A stretch of DNA of 64,000 bases from Noviherbaspirillum autotrophicum (GCF_000818395.1 NZ_JWJG01000028.1:3428303-3492302); one strand, 5' to 3'. Counted from the stretch's first letter, positions 53,023 through 62,590 are shown. The notes: generated from the sequence alone by a model not told the origin. Made by a program: numbers and translations.

Positions 53023-53067
53023 CGGATGGAGCCCATCATGGTTGGTTCGATAATGCGGCCGGGTGCG

Positions 53068-53628
53068 CTACGCCAGCAATTCCGCTGCGGCGGAAGCGGC
53101 ATCCTCTTTGGCTTTCTTGGTTTTCCCGGCGCGCGAAGGCATATGGCACAGGCCGCACACATAGTGGTTGTGCAAGTCGAGCTTATGCACGACGAACTCG
53201 CCTGCGCACTTGCTGCAACAAGCCGTTGACAGCATCTTGCTTTCGAAAAAGCGCACCAGAGTCCAGGCCCGCGTCAGCGACAGCACCGGCTCGCCGCTTG
53301 GGTCCGGCTCCACCTGCTCCAGGTAAAGCTTGTACGCTTTCATGACCGCCTCGATCCCGGTCACGCCAGCATGCTCCACGAGATACCTGTGAATGTTGAT
53401 GAACAGGGAAGAATGGATGTTCGGCAGCCAGGTAATGAACCAGTCAGTGGAAAACGGCAGCATCCCCTTCGGCGGCGACACTCCCTTGAGCTCCTTGTAC
53501 AGCTTCAGCAGCCGCTCACGCGACAGCGTGGTTTCCGACTCCAGCAGCTGCAGGCGTGCGCCGAGATTGATCAGTTCAATCGCGAGCTGGATTTCCTGCG
53601 CTTCTGTCACCACACTTTTTTTCGCCAT
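53068..53628 (-). CDS. flhC: Flagellar master regulator subunit FlhC
   Basis: FlhC joins FlhD in the FlhD4C2 complex that activates class II flagellar promoters. The 186-residue product has the conserved helical core (LARLQLLESETTLSRERL-type, here ARLQLLESETTLSRERLL; WFITWLPNIHSSLF) and the zinc-binding cysteines CCSKC and CGLC near the C-terminus. The start at 53628 (MAKKSVVTEAQEI) follows GAGG. Fifty-two bases separate it from flhD. The C-terminal Lys/Ala-rich tail is family-typical. Confidence 0.96.
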   Translation of the reverse strand: MAKKSVVTEAQEIQLAIELINLGARLQLLESETTLSRERLLKLYKELKGVSPPKGMLPFSTDWFITWLPNIHSSLFINIHRYLVEHAGVTGIEAVMKAYKLYLEQVEPDPSGEPVLSLTRAWTLVRFFESKMLSTACCSKCAGEFVVHKLDLHNHYVCGLCHMPSRAGKTKKAKEDAASAAAELLA

Positions 53629-53680
53629 ACTCAACCTCGTATTGATGCGCGCCATCCCGGCCCGCACTGCATATTATTTT

Positions 53681-53998
53681 TTAGGAAATTTGTTCAACTG
53701 GTTGCCGCGCCATCAGGATGGCAGCATGCGAATGAGCCAGTTCGCGATCCTTGTTGTAGTTGGTTAACATGCCGAGAATGTGGCCGTCGTCGAAGCGGAA
53801 GCGTGCCAGCATCATATTGGTGCCGGCAAGTTTCAGGATTTGCGCATTGCTGAGCCCTTCGAGCAAATCCGCAATTTCGCTGCTAATACCAAGACGGAAA
53901 ATCGCGGTTGCCTTATCGGCGCGAATCATTTGCTGGGCGAGCATCAAGTAACTCAGATTCGCCTCACGAATCTCGGCAATCATGTCATTCGTGTTCAT
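53681..53998 (-). CDS. flhD: Flagellar master regulator subunit FlhD
   Basis: The 105-residue partner of FlhC. The N-terminal MNTNDMIAEIREANLSYLML and the core helices (AQQMIRADKATAIFRLGIS, LLEGLSNAQILKLAGTNMMLARF in short: LSNAQILKLAGTNMML) identify it. The start at 53998 follows GGAGAGATGGGAA. It has a 400-base non-coding region upstream, as expected for a gene that collects many inputs. First gene of flhDC. Confidence 0.96.
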   Translation of the reverse strand: MNTNDMIAEIREANLSYLMLAQQMIRADKATAIFRLGISSEIADLLEGLSNAQILKLAGTNMMLARFRFDDGHILGMLTNYNKDRELAHSHAAILMARQPVEQIS

Positions 53999-54401
53999 TT
54001 CCCATCTCTCCAATCCAGCAGACGCTGGTGAAGAGCATTCTGCTTGTAGGATTGCCAGACGGAAATAGGTAGTCTTCGGTATTTTCCGTGGGAGAACCTA
54101 TTGCGCACCACGTAGGGATTTGTCTTACACAATGCGCAAATCGATTGACAATCCGAGCCAGGCGAAACCCGGGTAAAGCCGCATGGATAATGGCTTTACA
54201 GCGCGAATTCAGGCGTCACTCGCTGCAATCAAGCTGAACCGGGAAGCAGGCCAAGCAGGACATTACAGGCGGCACCCCGCCTGCCGACAGCGTTAATTTT
54301 TCCGACGAACAGCGACAGAAGTGTTGCATTAAGACCGCATTCTCCACGACATCGAATTGCAATGCGCCGCAATGAAGTGCCGCGGCGCGTTGCACTTCCT
54401 G
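53999..54401 (-). promoter_or_regulatory. flhD upstream non-coding region
   Basis: About 400 bases with no supported gene between flhD and the stop of the second MCP. A possible sigma-70 promoter on the minus strand has TTGTCA (54151-54146), a 16-base spacer and TGTAAG (54129-54124), about 125 bases before flhD, giving a long leader. An inverted repeat CAGGCGG/CCGCCTG (54266-54272/54277-54283) and a second, GCGCCGC with GCGGCGC, near 54365-54389 lie closer to the MCP; neither has a T run. The region should integrate signals for the master operon; specific operators were not recognised. Confidence 0.45.
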
Positions 54402-56081
54402 TCAGAATTCTTCCCACCCATCGGCGCTGGTCGCCTTGGGCAAGGCGGCTCGCGCCACCCGCTGCGGCACCGCCGCCACACTAGACGGATGAATGCTTCG
54501 TGTAGCTGTTGCAACAGGAAGCGCGCCTGGCACATTCGTCCCGTCCAGCTTGAAAACGCCCACCGCCTGCGCCAATCCGCCCGCTTGCCCGCGCATCGCG
54601 TCGGCCGCTGCCGCCGCCTGCTCAACCAGAGCGGCGTTCTGTTGCGTGACCTGGTCCATCTGACTCACTGCCCGGTTAATCTGTTCGATGCCGGCCGTCT
54701 GTTCATGGCTGGCTGCCGCGATCTCGCCCATGATTTCCGTTACGCTCCGGATGCTGGCGACGATTTCCTCCATCGTCGCGCCCGCCTGGTCCACCAGCTT
54801 GGTGCCGGCACCGACCTTTTCCACGGAATCGCTGATCAAGTCCTTGATCTCTCTGGCTGCGGCAGCCGAACGCTGCGCCAGCGTGCGCACCTCCGCAGCC
54901 ACCACGGCAAACCCGCGCCCCTGCTCACCGGCGCGCGCTGCTTCCACGGCGGCGTTCAATGCCAGGATGTTCGTCTGGAATGCGATGCCATCGATGACGC
55001 CGATGATGTCGGCGATTTTCCGCGACGATTCGTTGATCGAGCCCATCGTGTCGACCACTTGCGATACCACCGCGCCGCCCCGGTTTGCGACGTCCGACGC
55101 CGATTGCGCAAGCCGATTTGCCTGCCCGGCGTTCTCGGCATTCTGCTTGACGGTCGATGTCAACTCCTCCAGCGAGGATGCGGTTTCCTCGAGCGAACTT
55201 GCCTGCTGCTCGGTGCGCGCGGAGAGGTCTTGGTTTCCGGCTGCGATCTGAGACGACGCAGTGGCGATAGCGTCGGTGCTGGCGCGAACCTGGGTGACGA
55301 TTTGCACCAAGCTGTCGTTCATGTTCTTCAGCGCATACATCAACTGCCCGGTTTCGTCATTCGAGGTAGACGTGATCTTCTGCGTCAGATCACCGCCTGC
55401 CACGCTCGATGCCACTTTGACGGCTGCATCCAGCGGCTTGGTAATCGCCAACACCAGCCACCAGCCGACCAGGGCGGCAAACGACAAGCCGAGCAGTATG
55501 CCCGCGATGCTGATGTTGCGGACCCACTGGTAAGTGCTTTGCGATTTTTCGTACTCGACCTTCGCCACATCCTGCTGCAGTTTGATGAGCGCGTTGATCT
55601 TGTCGCGTACGGGCACGAAGAGGGTCGTCATCGGCCCATGCAGGGCAGCCACGCCAGCCTGAGTATCAAATGTACGCAACGCCTCGACGGCAGGCTTGAG
55701 CCCTTCCGCCAAATACTTCTTGCGCGCCTCGGCAAACTCGACCGCCAGCACCTTTTCTTCCGGCGTGAGATAGGTCGCCATGTAGGCGTCCCATTCCCGG
55801 TCGATATGCTGAATACGCTCGCCAATCTCCTTGACTGCTGCGTCCCGCTCCCCCTGCTCACCGGTGAGCGCTTTCGCAACATCGGATTCGTTCAGGTTCA
55901 TCCAGCGGATGATGTGGTCCAGCTGGCCCAGCGCCACCATGCGGTCGTCATAAATCGTTCGAATCGCGCTGTTGGCATGCCCGAGACTGGACACTCCGAC
56001 GAATCCGCCAACGACCAGCTGAAGGGACAGGAATGCGATAACGGCTATCAGCCGCGTCTTGATGGTAAGGCTTTTCAACAT
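54402..56081 (-). CDS. Methyl-accepting chemotaxis protein (Tar/Tsr class), flhD-linked
   Basis: A 559-residue chemoreceptor with membrane helices at about 9-30 and 188-210, a periplasmic four-helix-bundle domain between, HAMP, and a signalling domain that is close to that of the MCP at 44582 (shared [17 protein letters not shown] and [12 protein letters not shown]). The ligand domains differ more, so it is a diverged paralogue. It ends DGWEEF, a CheR-tethering pentapeptide. No strong ribosome site is seen before the ATG. It has its own sigma-28 promoter. Confidence 0.93.
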   Translation of the reverse strand: MLKSLTIKTRLIAVIAFLSLQLVVGGFVGVSSLGHANSAIRTIYDDRMVALGQLDHIIRWMNLNESDVAKALTGEQGERDAAVKEIGERIQHIDREWDAYMATYLTPEEKVLAVEFAEARKKYLAEGLKPAVEALRTFDTQAGVAALHGPMTTLFVPVRDKINALIKLQQDVAKVEYEKSQSTYQWVRNISIAGILLGLSFAALVGWWLVLAITKPLDAAVKVASSVAGGDLTQKITSTSNDETGQLMYALKNMNDSLVQIVTQVRASTDAIATASSQIAAGNQDLSARTEQQASSLEETASSLEELTSTVKQNAENAGQANRLAQSASDVANRGGAVVSQVVDTMGSINESSRKIADIIGVIDGIAFQTNILALNAAVEAARAGEQGRGFAVVAAEVRTLAQRSAAAAREIKDLISDSVEKVGAGTKLVDQAGATMEEIVASIRSVTEIMGEIAAASHEQTAGIEQINRAVSQMDQVTQQNAALVEQAAAAADAMRGQAGGLAQAVGVFKLDGTNVPGALPVATATRSIHPSSVAAVPQRVARAALPKATSADGWEEF

Positions 56082-56183
56082 GAGGCAACTTTGGGGAAGG
56101 ATTTAAACAAAGCGACGACGACCGCAGAGGAAGCGGGCTACGATTTCGCACGGCAGATGACCTAGGTGCGGAATGTAAATCTG

Positions 56184-56210
56184 TTTTCGGCAACACCGCT
56201 TGAAACTGAA
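56184..56210 (-). promoter_or_regulatory. Sigma-28 (FliA) promoter of the second MCP
   Basis: On the minus strand TTCAGTTT (56210-56203), an 11-base spacer and GCCGAAAA (56191-56184). The -10 half matches 7 of 8 positions and the -35 half 6 of 8. It is about 100 bases upstream of the receptor ATG at 56081. Confidence 0.78.
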
Positions 56211-56294
56211 GGGGGCGTTCCGCATTTCTCGCCATTTTCAAAAGCAGTAGCAAAGGAATTGCTGCATCAAGAATTGGGCTGAACGACTGGACAT

Positions 56295-56324
56295 AAAAAA
56301 ACCCGTTGAAAATCAACGGGTTTA
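56295..56324 (-). terminator. Terminator of tRNA-Ser
   Basis: On the minus strand CCCGTTG (56320-56314), loop ATTTT, CAACGGG (56308-56302), then a run of T (56300-56295). It starts about 12 bases after the CCA end of the tRNA. Confidence 0.88.
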
Positions 56325-56331
56325 GTGTTCC

Positions 56332-56425
56332 TGGCGGAGACGGAGGGATTCGAACCCTCGATACAGGTTTAAGCCCATATGCTTCCTTAGCAGGGAAGTG
56401 CCTTCGACCTCTCGGCCACGTCTCC
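56332..56425 (-). tRNA. tRNA-Ser (anticodon GCU)
   Basis: A 94-base class II tRNA. The acceptor GGAGACG pairs with CGTCTCC ahead of GCCA; the D arm GTGGCCGAGAGGTC, anticodon stem-loop CTTCCCTGCTAAGGAAG with anticodon GCT, a long variable arm as in serine tRNAs, and the T arm GGGTTCGAATCCC are visible, and CCA is encoded. It is flanked by lysC and the second MCP. No duplicated 3' end or integrase is seen, so it is not occupied as an integration site here. Confidence 0.96.
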
Positions 56426-56524
56426 ACTCACTCGGACGACCATTAGCCCACCGAGTGAAGCCACGCATGATAACTGCTCATGCGGACTTGGTCAATGAAA
56501 CAATGCAATTCCGTCAGGTTTTGA

Positions 56525-57775
56525 TCAAGCTTTTTCCAGGTCGAACGCCTTGTGCAATGCACGCACGGCGAGCTCCATATATTTCTCGTCGATCAGGACG
56601 GAGATCTTGATTTCAGAAGTGGAGATCATCTGAATGTTGATCCCCTCTTCCGACAAGGTACGAAACATCTGCGAAGCGATGCCGACATGGCTGCGCATGC
56701 CGACACCGACGACCGATACCTTCGATACTTTAGTATCGCCGGTAATGCTGGCGGCACCGATGTGCTCCTTGACCGTCTTGTTCAGCACATCCATCGCCTT
56801 GGCATATTCCCCGCGCGGCACGGTGAACGTGAAGTCGGTCTTGCCCTCGACCGACTGATTCTGGATGATCATGTCAACTTCAACATTGGCATCGGCGATC
56901 GGGCCGAGAATCTGGTATGCGATGCCCGGCTTATCCGGCACGCCCATCACGGTGATCTTTGCTTCATCGCGGCTGAACGCGATACCGGAAATGACGGCTT
57001 GTTCCATGTGTGTATCTTCCTCAAACGAAATCAGGGTGCCGGAATTGGCCTCTTCTTCCAGCGGCATGAGCGGATCGGTCAGCGACGACAGTACGCGCGT
57101 CGGCACCTTGTAATTGCCGGCGAATTCCACCGAGCGGATCTGCAGTACTTTCGAGCCGAGCGACGCCATTTCGAGCATTTCTTCGAACGTCACCGTCTTC
57201 AGGCGGCGCGCGTCGGAAACCACGCGGGGATCGGTCGTATAGACGCCGTCGACGTCGGTATAGATCAGGCACTCCTGCGCCTTCAATGCAGCAGCAACGG
57301 CCACAGCGGACGTATCGGAGCCGCCGCGCCCCAGCGTCGTGATATTACCGCCATCATCCACTCCCTGGAATCCGGTAATGATCACGATCTTGCCCGCGTC
57401 CAGATCCTTGTGCACCCGCGCATCGTCGATCGACTGGATGCGCGCCTTGGTAAAGGCGGAATCGGTCTTGATCGGCACCTGCCAGCCGGCGTATGACACG
57501 GCTTTCTTGCCGATCGACAGCAGTGCCATCGACAGCAGCGCAACCGACACCTGCTCGCCTGTCGACGCCAGCATGTCGAGCTCGCGCGCATCCGGTTGCG
57601 GCATGATTTCCTTGGCGAGAGCAATCAGGCGATTGGTTTCGCCGGACATCGCGGAGGGCACCACGACGATCTGGTGGCCGGCGTCATGCCATTTGGCGAC
57701 GCGCCTGGCGACGTTCTTAATGCGCTCGGTCGAGCCCATGGAAGTGCCGCCGTATTTGTGGACGATTAAAGCCAT
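56525..57775 (-). CDS. lysC: Aspartate kinase
   Basis: Aspartokinase phosphorylates aspartate, the first step to lysine, threonine, methionine and diaminopimelate. The 416 residues have the N-terminal kinase motif KYGGTSMGS (7-15), VVVPSAMSGETNRL, GRGGSDTSAVAVAAAL, IYTDVDGVYTTDPR, and two C-terminal ACT domains (about 265-405: ITVMGVPDKPGIAYQI, VSVVGVGMRSHVGIA) for feedback control. The length fits the LysC class found in Pseudomonas and Burkholderiales. No Shine-Dalgarno is seen before the ATG. Upstream of the tRNA-Ser. Confidence 0.96.
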   Translation of the reverse strand: MALIVHKYGGTSMGSTERIKNVARRVAKWHDAGHQIVVVPSAMSGETNRLIALAKEIMPQPDARELDMLASTGEQVSVALLSMALLSIGKKAVSYAGWQVPIKTDSAFTKARIQSIDDARVHKDLDAGKIVIITGFQGVDDGGNITTLGRGGSDTSAVAVAAALKAQECLIYTDVDGVYTTDPRVVSDARRLKTVTFEEMLEMASLGSKVLQIRSVEFAGNYKVPTRVLSSLTDPLMPLEEEANSGTLISFEEDTHMEQAVISGIAFSRDEAKITVMGVPDKPGIAYQILGPIADANVEVDMIIQNQSVEGKTDFTFTVPRGEYAKAMDVLNKTVKEHIGAASITGDTKVSKVSVVGVGMRSHVGIASQMFRTLSEEGINIQMISTSEIKISVLIDEKYMELAVRALHKAFDLEKA

Positions 57776-57906
57776 AAGGGTTGGGAAGCTTGCGCTGAAG
57801 AGAAATGAAGAAATATGATTAAAATCAACCTTTTACTTTACCTTCTGCAACGCAAAATGGCAAGTGGCAGGCCGGTAAAATTGGATCAAAAAGCTGCGAA
57901 AAATCG

Positions 57907-59310
57907 TCAGAAATCGATTGCCTCCCAGCGCATCCGAATCCGCCGGCCGTCGCCGGCTTGCAGGTCGCGCCAGTTCAATCCGATTCCGGCTGCAAACAGC
58001 AGCTGGCCGGCGACGGTATAGACCAACGGCAGGCGCAAACGCTCCCAGGCAGGAATATCGAGCGCCTGGTAATGATGTTTCAAGGAGCGTGTCGGGCGAT
58101 TGCGCGCCGGTTTCAGCATCTCACCGCCACGGCGATATCCGAGAACCAAGTCTTGAGCGGCCAGCCATTCGGCATCAATCCCATCCTCCGCCGGCTCAAA
58201 ATGGAGCCGCCCTCGATAGTCCCGGAAATCCATCCAATCCTCCCCCTGCCACCGGAAGGATAGGGACGACGCTTGCGGCGGCACTTGCCCCATTCTTGGC
58301 GTTACAAACACCTTGTTGCGATGGCGTCGGATGTGACAGTCGGGGTGCGACACGCACAGTTGCGCATCTTCCCGCGCCTCGAACAACTGCGAGCGCATTT
58401 CACCCAACCAGGAAGTCGAAGGCATGCGCACGCCACATGACGCGAGCCAATAGCGCAGCAGGTTATCAATCCGATCATGACTGAATGCTTTCAGTCTATC
58501 GAGATTAACCCCCTCTCCATCCCGGCACTTGGCAAGGTCGGACTCCGCCATTTCATCGAGCAAGCGGTGCGCGGATTGGGCATGTTGCGCCGACCGCGCG
58601 AATCGCAATTGATAGCCTGGAAAGTAACGAGCAAGCTCGGGCATCACGTGATGGCGCAAGGCGTTGCGCGCATAGCGCGGATCTGCATTCGACTCATCCT
58701 CGACGTAATCGATGGCGCACGCCGCCGCGAAGCGCTCTAATTCGGCACGCGCGATATCGAGAAACGGACGTGCCACAAGCAAGTTCGGATCGCCGAGCAG
58801 GTCCGGCGCGGAGTTGACGATTTCCATGCCGGACATGCCGGCCACACCGCAGCCTCGCAATAGCTGCAACAGGATTGTTTCAGCCTGATCGTCGAGATGA
58901 TGGGCGGTCAGCAGCAGTCGCACCCGATGATGCCTGCAAAGCTCCCCGAGCGCCGCATAGCGGCCAAGTCGCGCTGCCTGTTCAAGCCCATGCCGGCTAC
59001 GCTCACTCAGCGCCACCCGGCGCGCATCAAAGCGAATCCCGAGCCTCATGCATTCACGCTCGCAATGCGCCTGCCAGGTATCGGCATTGGAGCTGATTCC
59101 GTGATGGATGTGAAACGCGAACAGGATAACGCCGCGCGCCGCTGCATACCGCTGAGCCAGGTCCAGCAACACCGACGAGTCGAGCCCACCGCTATAGGCC
59201 ACGGCAAGCGAAGGTGTCGCACTCTCCGCAGAAGCAGAAACGCGCGCCAGAATGACATCCAGCGCGCGTTCGAAGGCGTCGCTCAGCGACGCAGAGTGTT
59301 TTGCCGTCAC
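57907..59310 (-). CDS. tilS: tRNA(Ile)-lysidine synthetase TilS
   Basis: TilS turns the wobble cytidine of tRNA-Ile(CAU) into lysidine so it reads AUA. The 467-residue product has the PP-loop SGGLDSS (40-46), HIHHGIS, LTAHHLDDQAETILLQLLRG (short: AHHLDDQAETIL), and a C-terminal substrate domain with RPTRSLKHHYQALDIPAWER (short: SLKHHYQALDIPAW). The start is GTG at 59310, four bases after the accA stop; no ATG is near and the ribosome site is weak. Order accA-tilS-lysC is common in Burkholderiales. Confidence 0.95.
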   Translation of the reverse strand: MTAKHSASLSDAFERALDVILARVSASAESATPSLAVAYSGGLDSSVLLDLAQRYAAARGVILFAFHIHHGISSNADTWQAHCERECMRLGIRFDARRVALSERSRHGLEQAARLGRYAALGELCRHHRVRLLLTAHHLDDQAETILLQLLRGCGVAGMSGMEIVNSAPDLLGDPNLLVARPFLDIARAELERFAAACAIDYVEDESNADPRYARNALRHHVMPELARYFPGYQLRFARSAQHAQSAHRLLDEMAESDLAKCRDGEGVNLDRLKAFSHDRIDNLLRYWLASCGVRMPSTSWLGEMRSQLFEAREDAQLCVSHPDCHIRRHRNKVFVTPRMGQVPPQASSLSFRWQGEDWMDFRDYRGRLHFEPAEDGIDAEWLAAQDLVLGYRRGGEMLKPARNRPTRSLKHHYQALDIPAWERLRLPLVYTVAGQLLFAAGIGLNWRDLQAGDGRRIRMRWEAIDF

Positions 59311-59313
59311 GGC

Positions 59314-60288
59314 TTATTCGGGGGAATTGATTTCCTTGAATTTGCCGTAGCTGAGGAGCTTTTCATGGCGCGCTGCCAAAAGCTCCTTGGGTTTCATTCC
59401 CTGCAGCTGGCGTAGGGAATCAGCCAGCGCGCGCTTAAGCAACGCCGCCATCTGCTTCGGATCGCGATGCGCGCCGCCGAGCGGCTCGTTGACGATCTTG
59501 TCGACCAGATTCATCGCCTTCAGGCGATGCGCAGTCAGGCCAAGCGCCTCAGCCGCTTCCGGAGCGCGTTCGGATGTCTTCCACAGGATCGACGCGCAGC
59601 CTTCCGGCGAAATCACCGAATAAGTCGCATACTGCAGCATCAGGACGACGTCGCCCACCGCAATGGCCAATGCGCCACCGGAGCCGCCTTCGCCGATAAT
59701 GGTCGCGATCAGCGGCACTTTCAATTCTGCCATTACATACAGGTTGTGGCCGATCGCTTCAGACTGGCCGCGCTCTTCCGCGTCGATGCCGGGAAAAGCG
59801 CCGGGCGTATCGACAAATGTGAAAATCGGCAGGCCGAATTTCTCCGCCACCTTCATCAGGCGCATCGCCTTGCGATAGCCTTCCGGCTTGGGCATGCCGA
59901 AGTTGCGCAGTGCGCGCTCCTTGGTATCGCGCCCTTTCTGATGACCAATCACCATGCAGGACTGGCCATTAAAACGCGCCAATCCACCGATGATCGACAG
60001 GTCGTCCGCATAGGTGCGGTCGCCGTGCAGCTCATGGAAATCCGTGAAGATCTCGTTCACGTAATCCATGGTATACGGGCGCTGCGGATGCCGCGCGATC
60101 TGCGATACCTGCCATGGCGTCAGCTTGGCGTAGATGTCCTTGGTAAGTTGCTGGCTTTTCTTCGACAGGCGATCGATCTCTTCCGAGATGTCGACGGCGG
60201 AATCGTCCTGCACGAAGCGCAGCTCTTCGATTTTTCCCTCGAGTTCGGCGATCGGCTGCTCGAAACCGAGAAAAGTTGTCTTGCTCAT
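59314..60288 (-). CDS. accA: Acetyl-CoA carboxylase carboxyltransferase subunit alpha
   Basis: AccA with AccD moves CO2 from carboxybiotin to acetyl-CoA, the first step of fatty-acid synthesis. The 324 residues carry [19 protein letters not shown] (short: [11 protein letters not shown]), [33 protein letters not shown] and [12 protein letters not shown]. The start at 60288 ([11 protein letters not shown]) follows AAAGGAGG; a longer in-frame reading to 60384 lies over the neighbour's 3' end. Confidence 0.97.
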   Translation of the reverse strand: MSKTTFLGFEQPIAELEGKIEELRFVQDDSAVDISEEIDRLSKKSQQLTKDIYAKLTPWQVSQIARHPQRPYTMDYVNEIFTDFHELHGDRTYADDLSIIGGLARFNGQSCMVIGHQKGRDTKERALRNFGMPKPEGYRKAMRLMKVAEKFGLPIFTFVDTPGAFPGIDAEERGQSEAIGHNLYVMAELKVPLIATIIGEGGSGGALAIAVGDVVLMLQYATYSVISPEGCASILWKTSERAPEAAEALGLTAHRLKAMNLVDKIVNEPLGGAHRDPKQMAALLKRALADSLRQLQGMKPKELLAARHEKLLSYGKFKEINSPE

Positions 60289-60320
60289 CGTGCCTCCTTT
60301 TATCTCAACACGAGACGGGT

Positions 60321-60959
60321 TCAATACACTACCGGCGCAGAATCGAGACTGCGCCACAGATACCATGTCGCGACGGTGCGCCACGGCTCCCAGTTGGCGG
60401 CCACCTCGCGCACATCGCTGCGGGATACCGGCTCGCCGGAAAAATAATTAACGCTAATACCCTTGAGCAACCCAACGTCGTCCAAGGGCAGAATATTCGG
60501 CCGGAGCAGATTAAATATCAAAAACATCTCTGCTGTCCAGCGTCCGATCCCGCGGATCTGAACCAATTCCGAGATGATTTCCTCGTCATCCATTTCAAGC
60601 CATCTCTCGGCATGCACGCGCTTGGCCTTGAAATGCTCAGCCAGATCGATCAAATACTCGGCTTTCCTCTTTGACAAGCCGCACGTTGCCAGTGTTTCAA
60701 CGCCCGCTTTCAATACCTGCGCTGGAGTGCATTTCGGACATTGCGCCAGCAACCGCTGCCAGACCGCATCGGCAGCCTTCACCGAAATCTGCTGGCCGAT
60801 GACTGCCCGCGTCAGCGTTGTGAAAGCCTCGCCGCGCGCCACGAGATGCATGTCGCCGAATTGCGGAATAATCTTGCGCATGATGCGGTCACGCTGCATC
60901 AGCTCTTCCTTGGCATCTTGCCAATAGACAGGAATGCCTGACTCCCTCGCTATAGACAT
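60321..60959 (-). CDS. alkA: DNA-3-methyladenine glycosylase II (AlkA-type, HhH-GPD)
   Basis: A 212-residue base-excision glycosylase that removes alkylated purines. The HhH-GPD core is clear: [19 protein letters not shown], hairpin-helix-hairpin [18 protein letters not shown], and the catalytic Asp in LPLDDVGL. It lacks the N-terminal domain of E. coli AlkA and is close to the short form common in beta-proteobacteria. The ATG at 60959 lies five bases after the cysS stop; a GTG at 60980 would overlap cysS. Substrate range is not readable from sequence. Confidence 0.9.
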   Translation of the reverse strand: MSIARESGIPVYWQDAKEELMQRDRIMRKIIPQFGDMHLVARGEAFTTLTRAVIGQQISVKAADAVWQRLLAQCPKCTPAQVLKAGVETLATCGLSKRKAEYLIDLAEHFKAKRVHAERWLEMDDEEIISELVQIRGIGRWTAEMFLIFNLLRPNILPLDDVGLLKGISVNYFSGEPVSRSDVREVAANWEPWRTVATWYLWRSLDSAPVVY

Positions 60960-60964
60960 GCCGC

Positions 60965-62356
60965 TTACGCCCTGCGCCACTCTGTCATGCCGCCTGGCTT
61001 GTCTTCAAGAACAATGCCATTGGCCAGCAGATCAGCCCGAATTCTGTCCGCCTCTGCAAAATTCCTCGCCTTCTTCGCCGCGGCCCTGGCTGCGATCTGT
61101 TCCGTGATCATCGCTTCGTCACAGCCACCTTGCTCGGCAGGTCCGGCTTGCAGAAACTCTTGCGGCACACGTTGCAACAATGCGACTGTCCCGGCTAATT
61201 CCTTCAATTGGCGGGCTAACGGCGCCGACTTGGTCTTGTTGACTTCATTGGCCAGGTCGAACAGCACGGCGATTGCAATCGGTGTATTGAAGTCATCGTT
61301 CATCGCCTCGGTAAAGCGCACGGCATGCACTTCGTCCTTATCTAGCGGCAAGGAATCGGGCGAGACTTCCTTTAACGCAGTATAGAGGCGAGTCAGGGCG
61401 TGCTTAGCATCATCCAGGTGGGCATCCGAATAATTCAACGGGCTGCGGTAGTGCGCGCGCAGGATGAAGAACCGCACTACTTCCGGATCATATTTTTTCA
61501 GGACATCGCGGATCGTGAAAAAATTGCCCAACGATTTGGACATCTTTTCATTGTCGACGCGGATGAATCCGTTATGCATCCAATAGTTCACGAAAGGGTG
61601 ACGGTGCGCGCCCTCCGATTGCGCGATCTCGTTCTCGTGATGCGGGAATTGCAAATCTTCGCCGCCGCCATGGATGTCGAACTGTTCGCCGAGCAGATCG
61701 CAGCTCATTGCAGAACATTCGAGATGCCAGCCCGGACGGCCCTTGCCCCACGGCGAATCCCATTTCACTTCTGCCGGCTCAGACTCTTTGGCCGCCTTCC
61801 ACAACACGAAATCAAGCGGGTCGCGCTTGCCGGTATTCAGCTCGACGCGCTCCCCTGCGCGCAAGTCGTCGAGTGACTTGCCGGAAAGCTTCCCGTAACC
61901 CGGAAAATCACGCACCGAATAATTCACGTCGCCGTCATTCGCCCGGTAGGCCAGGCCATTGCGTTCCAGTTTCTCGATCAGGCCAAGCATTTGCGGCACA
62001 TAGTTGGTGGCACGCGGCTCATGGTCGGGTTTTTGAACCCCGAGCGCGGCGGCGTCCTGGTCCATCGCTTCGATAAAGCGCTGAGTCAGTCGAGAAATGG
62101 ACTCCCCATTTTCAACGGCACGCTTGATGATCTTGTCGTCGATGTCGGTGATATTGCGCACATAAGTGACTTCCAGCCCCGATGCCCGCAACCAGCGCTG
62201 CACCATATCGAAAACCACCATTACGCGCGCATGTCCAAGATGGCAGAAGTCGTACACAGTCATGCCGCATACGTACATGCGAACTTTGCCGGCTTGCATA
62301 GGAACAAACGTCTGCTTTTCACGTGCGAGCGTGTTGTAGATCTTAATGGCGGTCAT
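60965..62356 (-). CDS. cysS: Cysteine-tRNA ligase
   Basis: Charges tRNA-Cys. The 463-residue class I synthetase has the zinc Cys and HIGH-type motif in [30 protein letters not shown], the WHLECSAM and [14 protein letters not shown] segments, and KMSKS in [12 protein letters not shown]. Full length. First gene of a minus-strand run cysS-alkA-accA-tilS-lysC and divergent from ppiA, with 234 bases between starts in which I see no further gene and no clear promoter. Confidence 0.97.
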   Translation of the reverse strand: MTAIKIYNTLAREKQTFVPMQAGKVRMYVCGMTVYDFCHLGHARVMVVFDMVQRWLRASGLEVTYVRNITDIDDKIIKRAVENGESISRLTQRFIEAMDQDAAALGVQKPDHEPRATNYVPQMLGLIEKLERNGLAYRANDGDVNYSVRDFPGYGKLSGKSLDDLRAGERVELNTGKRDPLDFVLWKAAKESEPAEVKWDSPWGKGRPGWHLECSAMSCDLLGEQFDIHGGGEDLQFPHHENEIAQSEGAHRHPFVNYWMHNGFIRVDNEKMSKSLGNFFTIRDVLKKYDPEVVRFFILRAHYRSPLNYSDAHLDDAKHALTRLYTALKEVSPDSLPLDKDEVHAVRFTEAMNDDFNTPIAIAVLFDLANEVNKTKSAPLARQLKELAGTVALLQRVPQEFLQAGPAEQGGCDEAMITEQIAARAAAKKARNFAEADRIRADLLANGIVLEDKPGGMTEWRRA

Positions 62357-62590
62357 GGAAGGTTTTCCGTTTCGGCTGAGGATGCGTCACACACTTGGGC
62401 GAACAGCCTACGGACTTTTTCGGAGCGTTTATGTGACATTCTGCAACAGGGTCGCCGAACCCTCTTGTGATGGGTATTTTGATAAAATGCGCCTTTCGCC
62501 GCAGTATAACATCGAAGAAACCTCTCCCGGCGAAAGGGACAAGGAAGATACACAATCAATAATTGCCTGTAAAGAGATAAGGAACAAACG

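Noticed and set aside
54184-54294. Short plus-strand frame of about 36 codons upstream of flhD
   Set aside because: No ribosome site, and it is too short to support from sequence alone.
56332-56425. tRNA-Ser as an integration site
   Set aside because: No integrase, no repeated tRNA end and no change in gene character on either side.
57776-57906. Possible lysine riboswitch upstream of lysC
   Set aside because: Only 131 AT-rich bases are available and no lysine-aptamer architecture could be traced.
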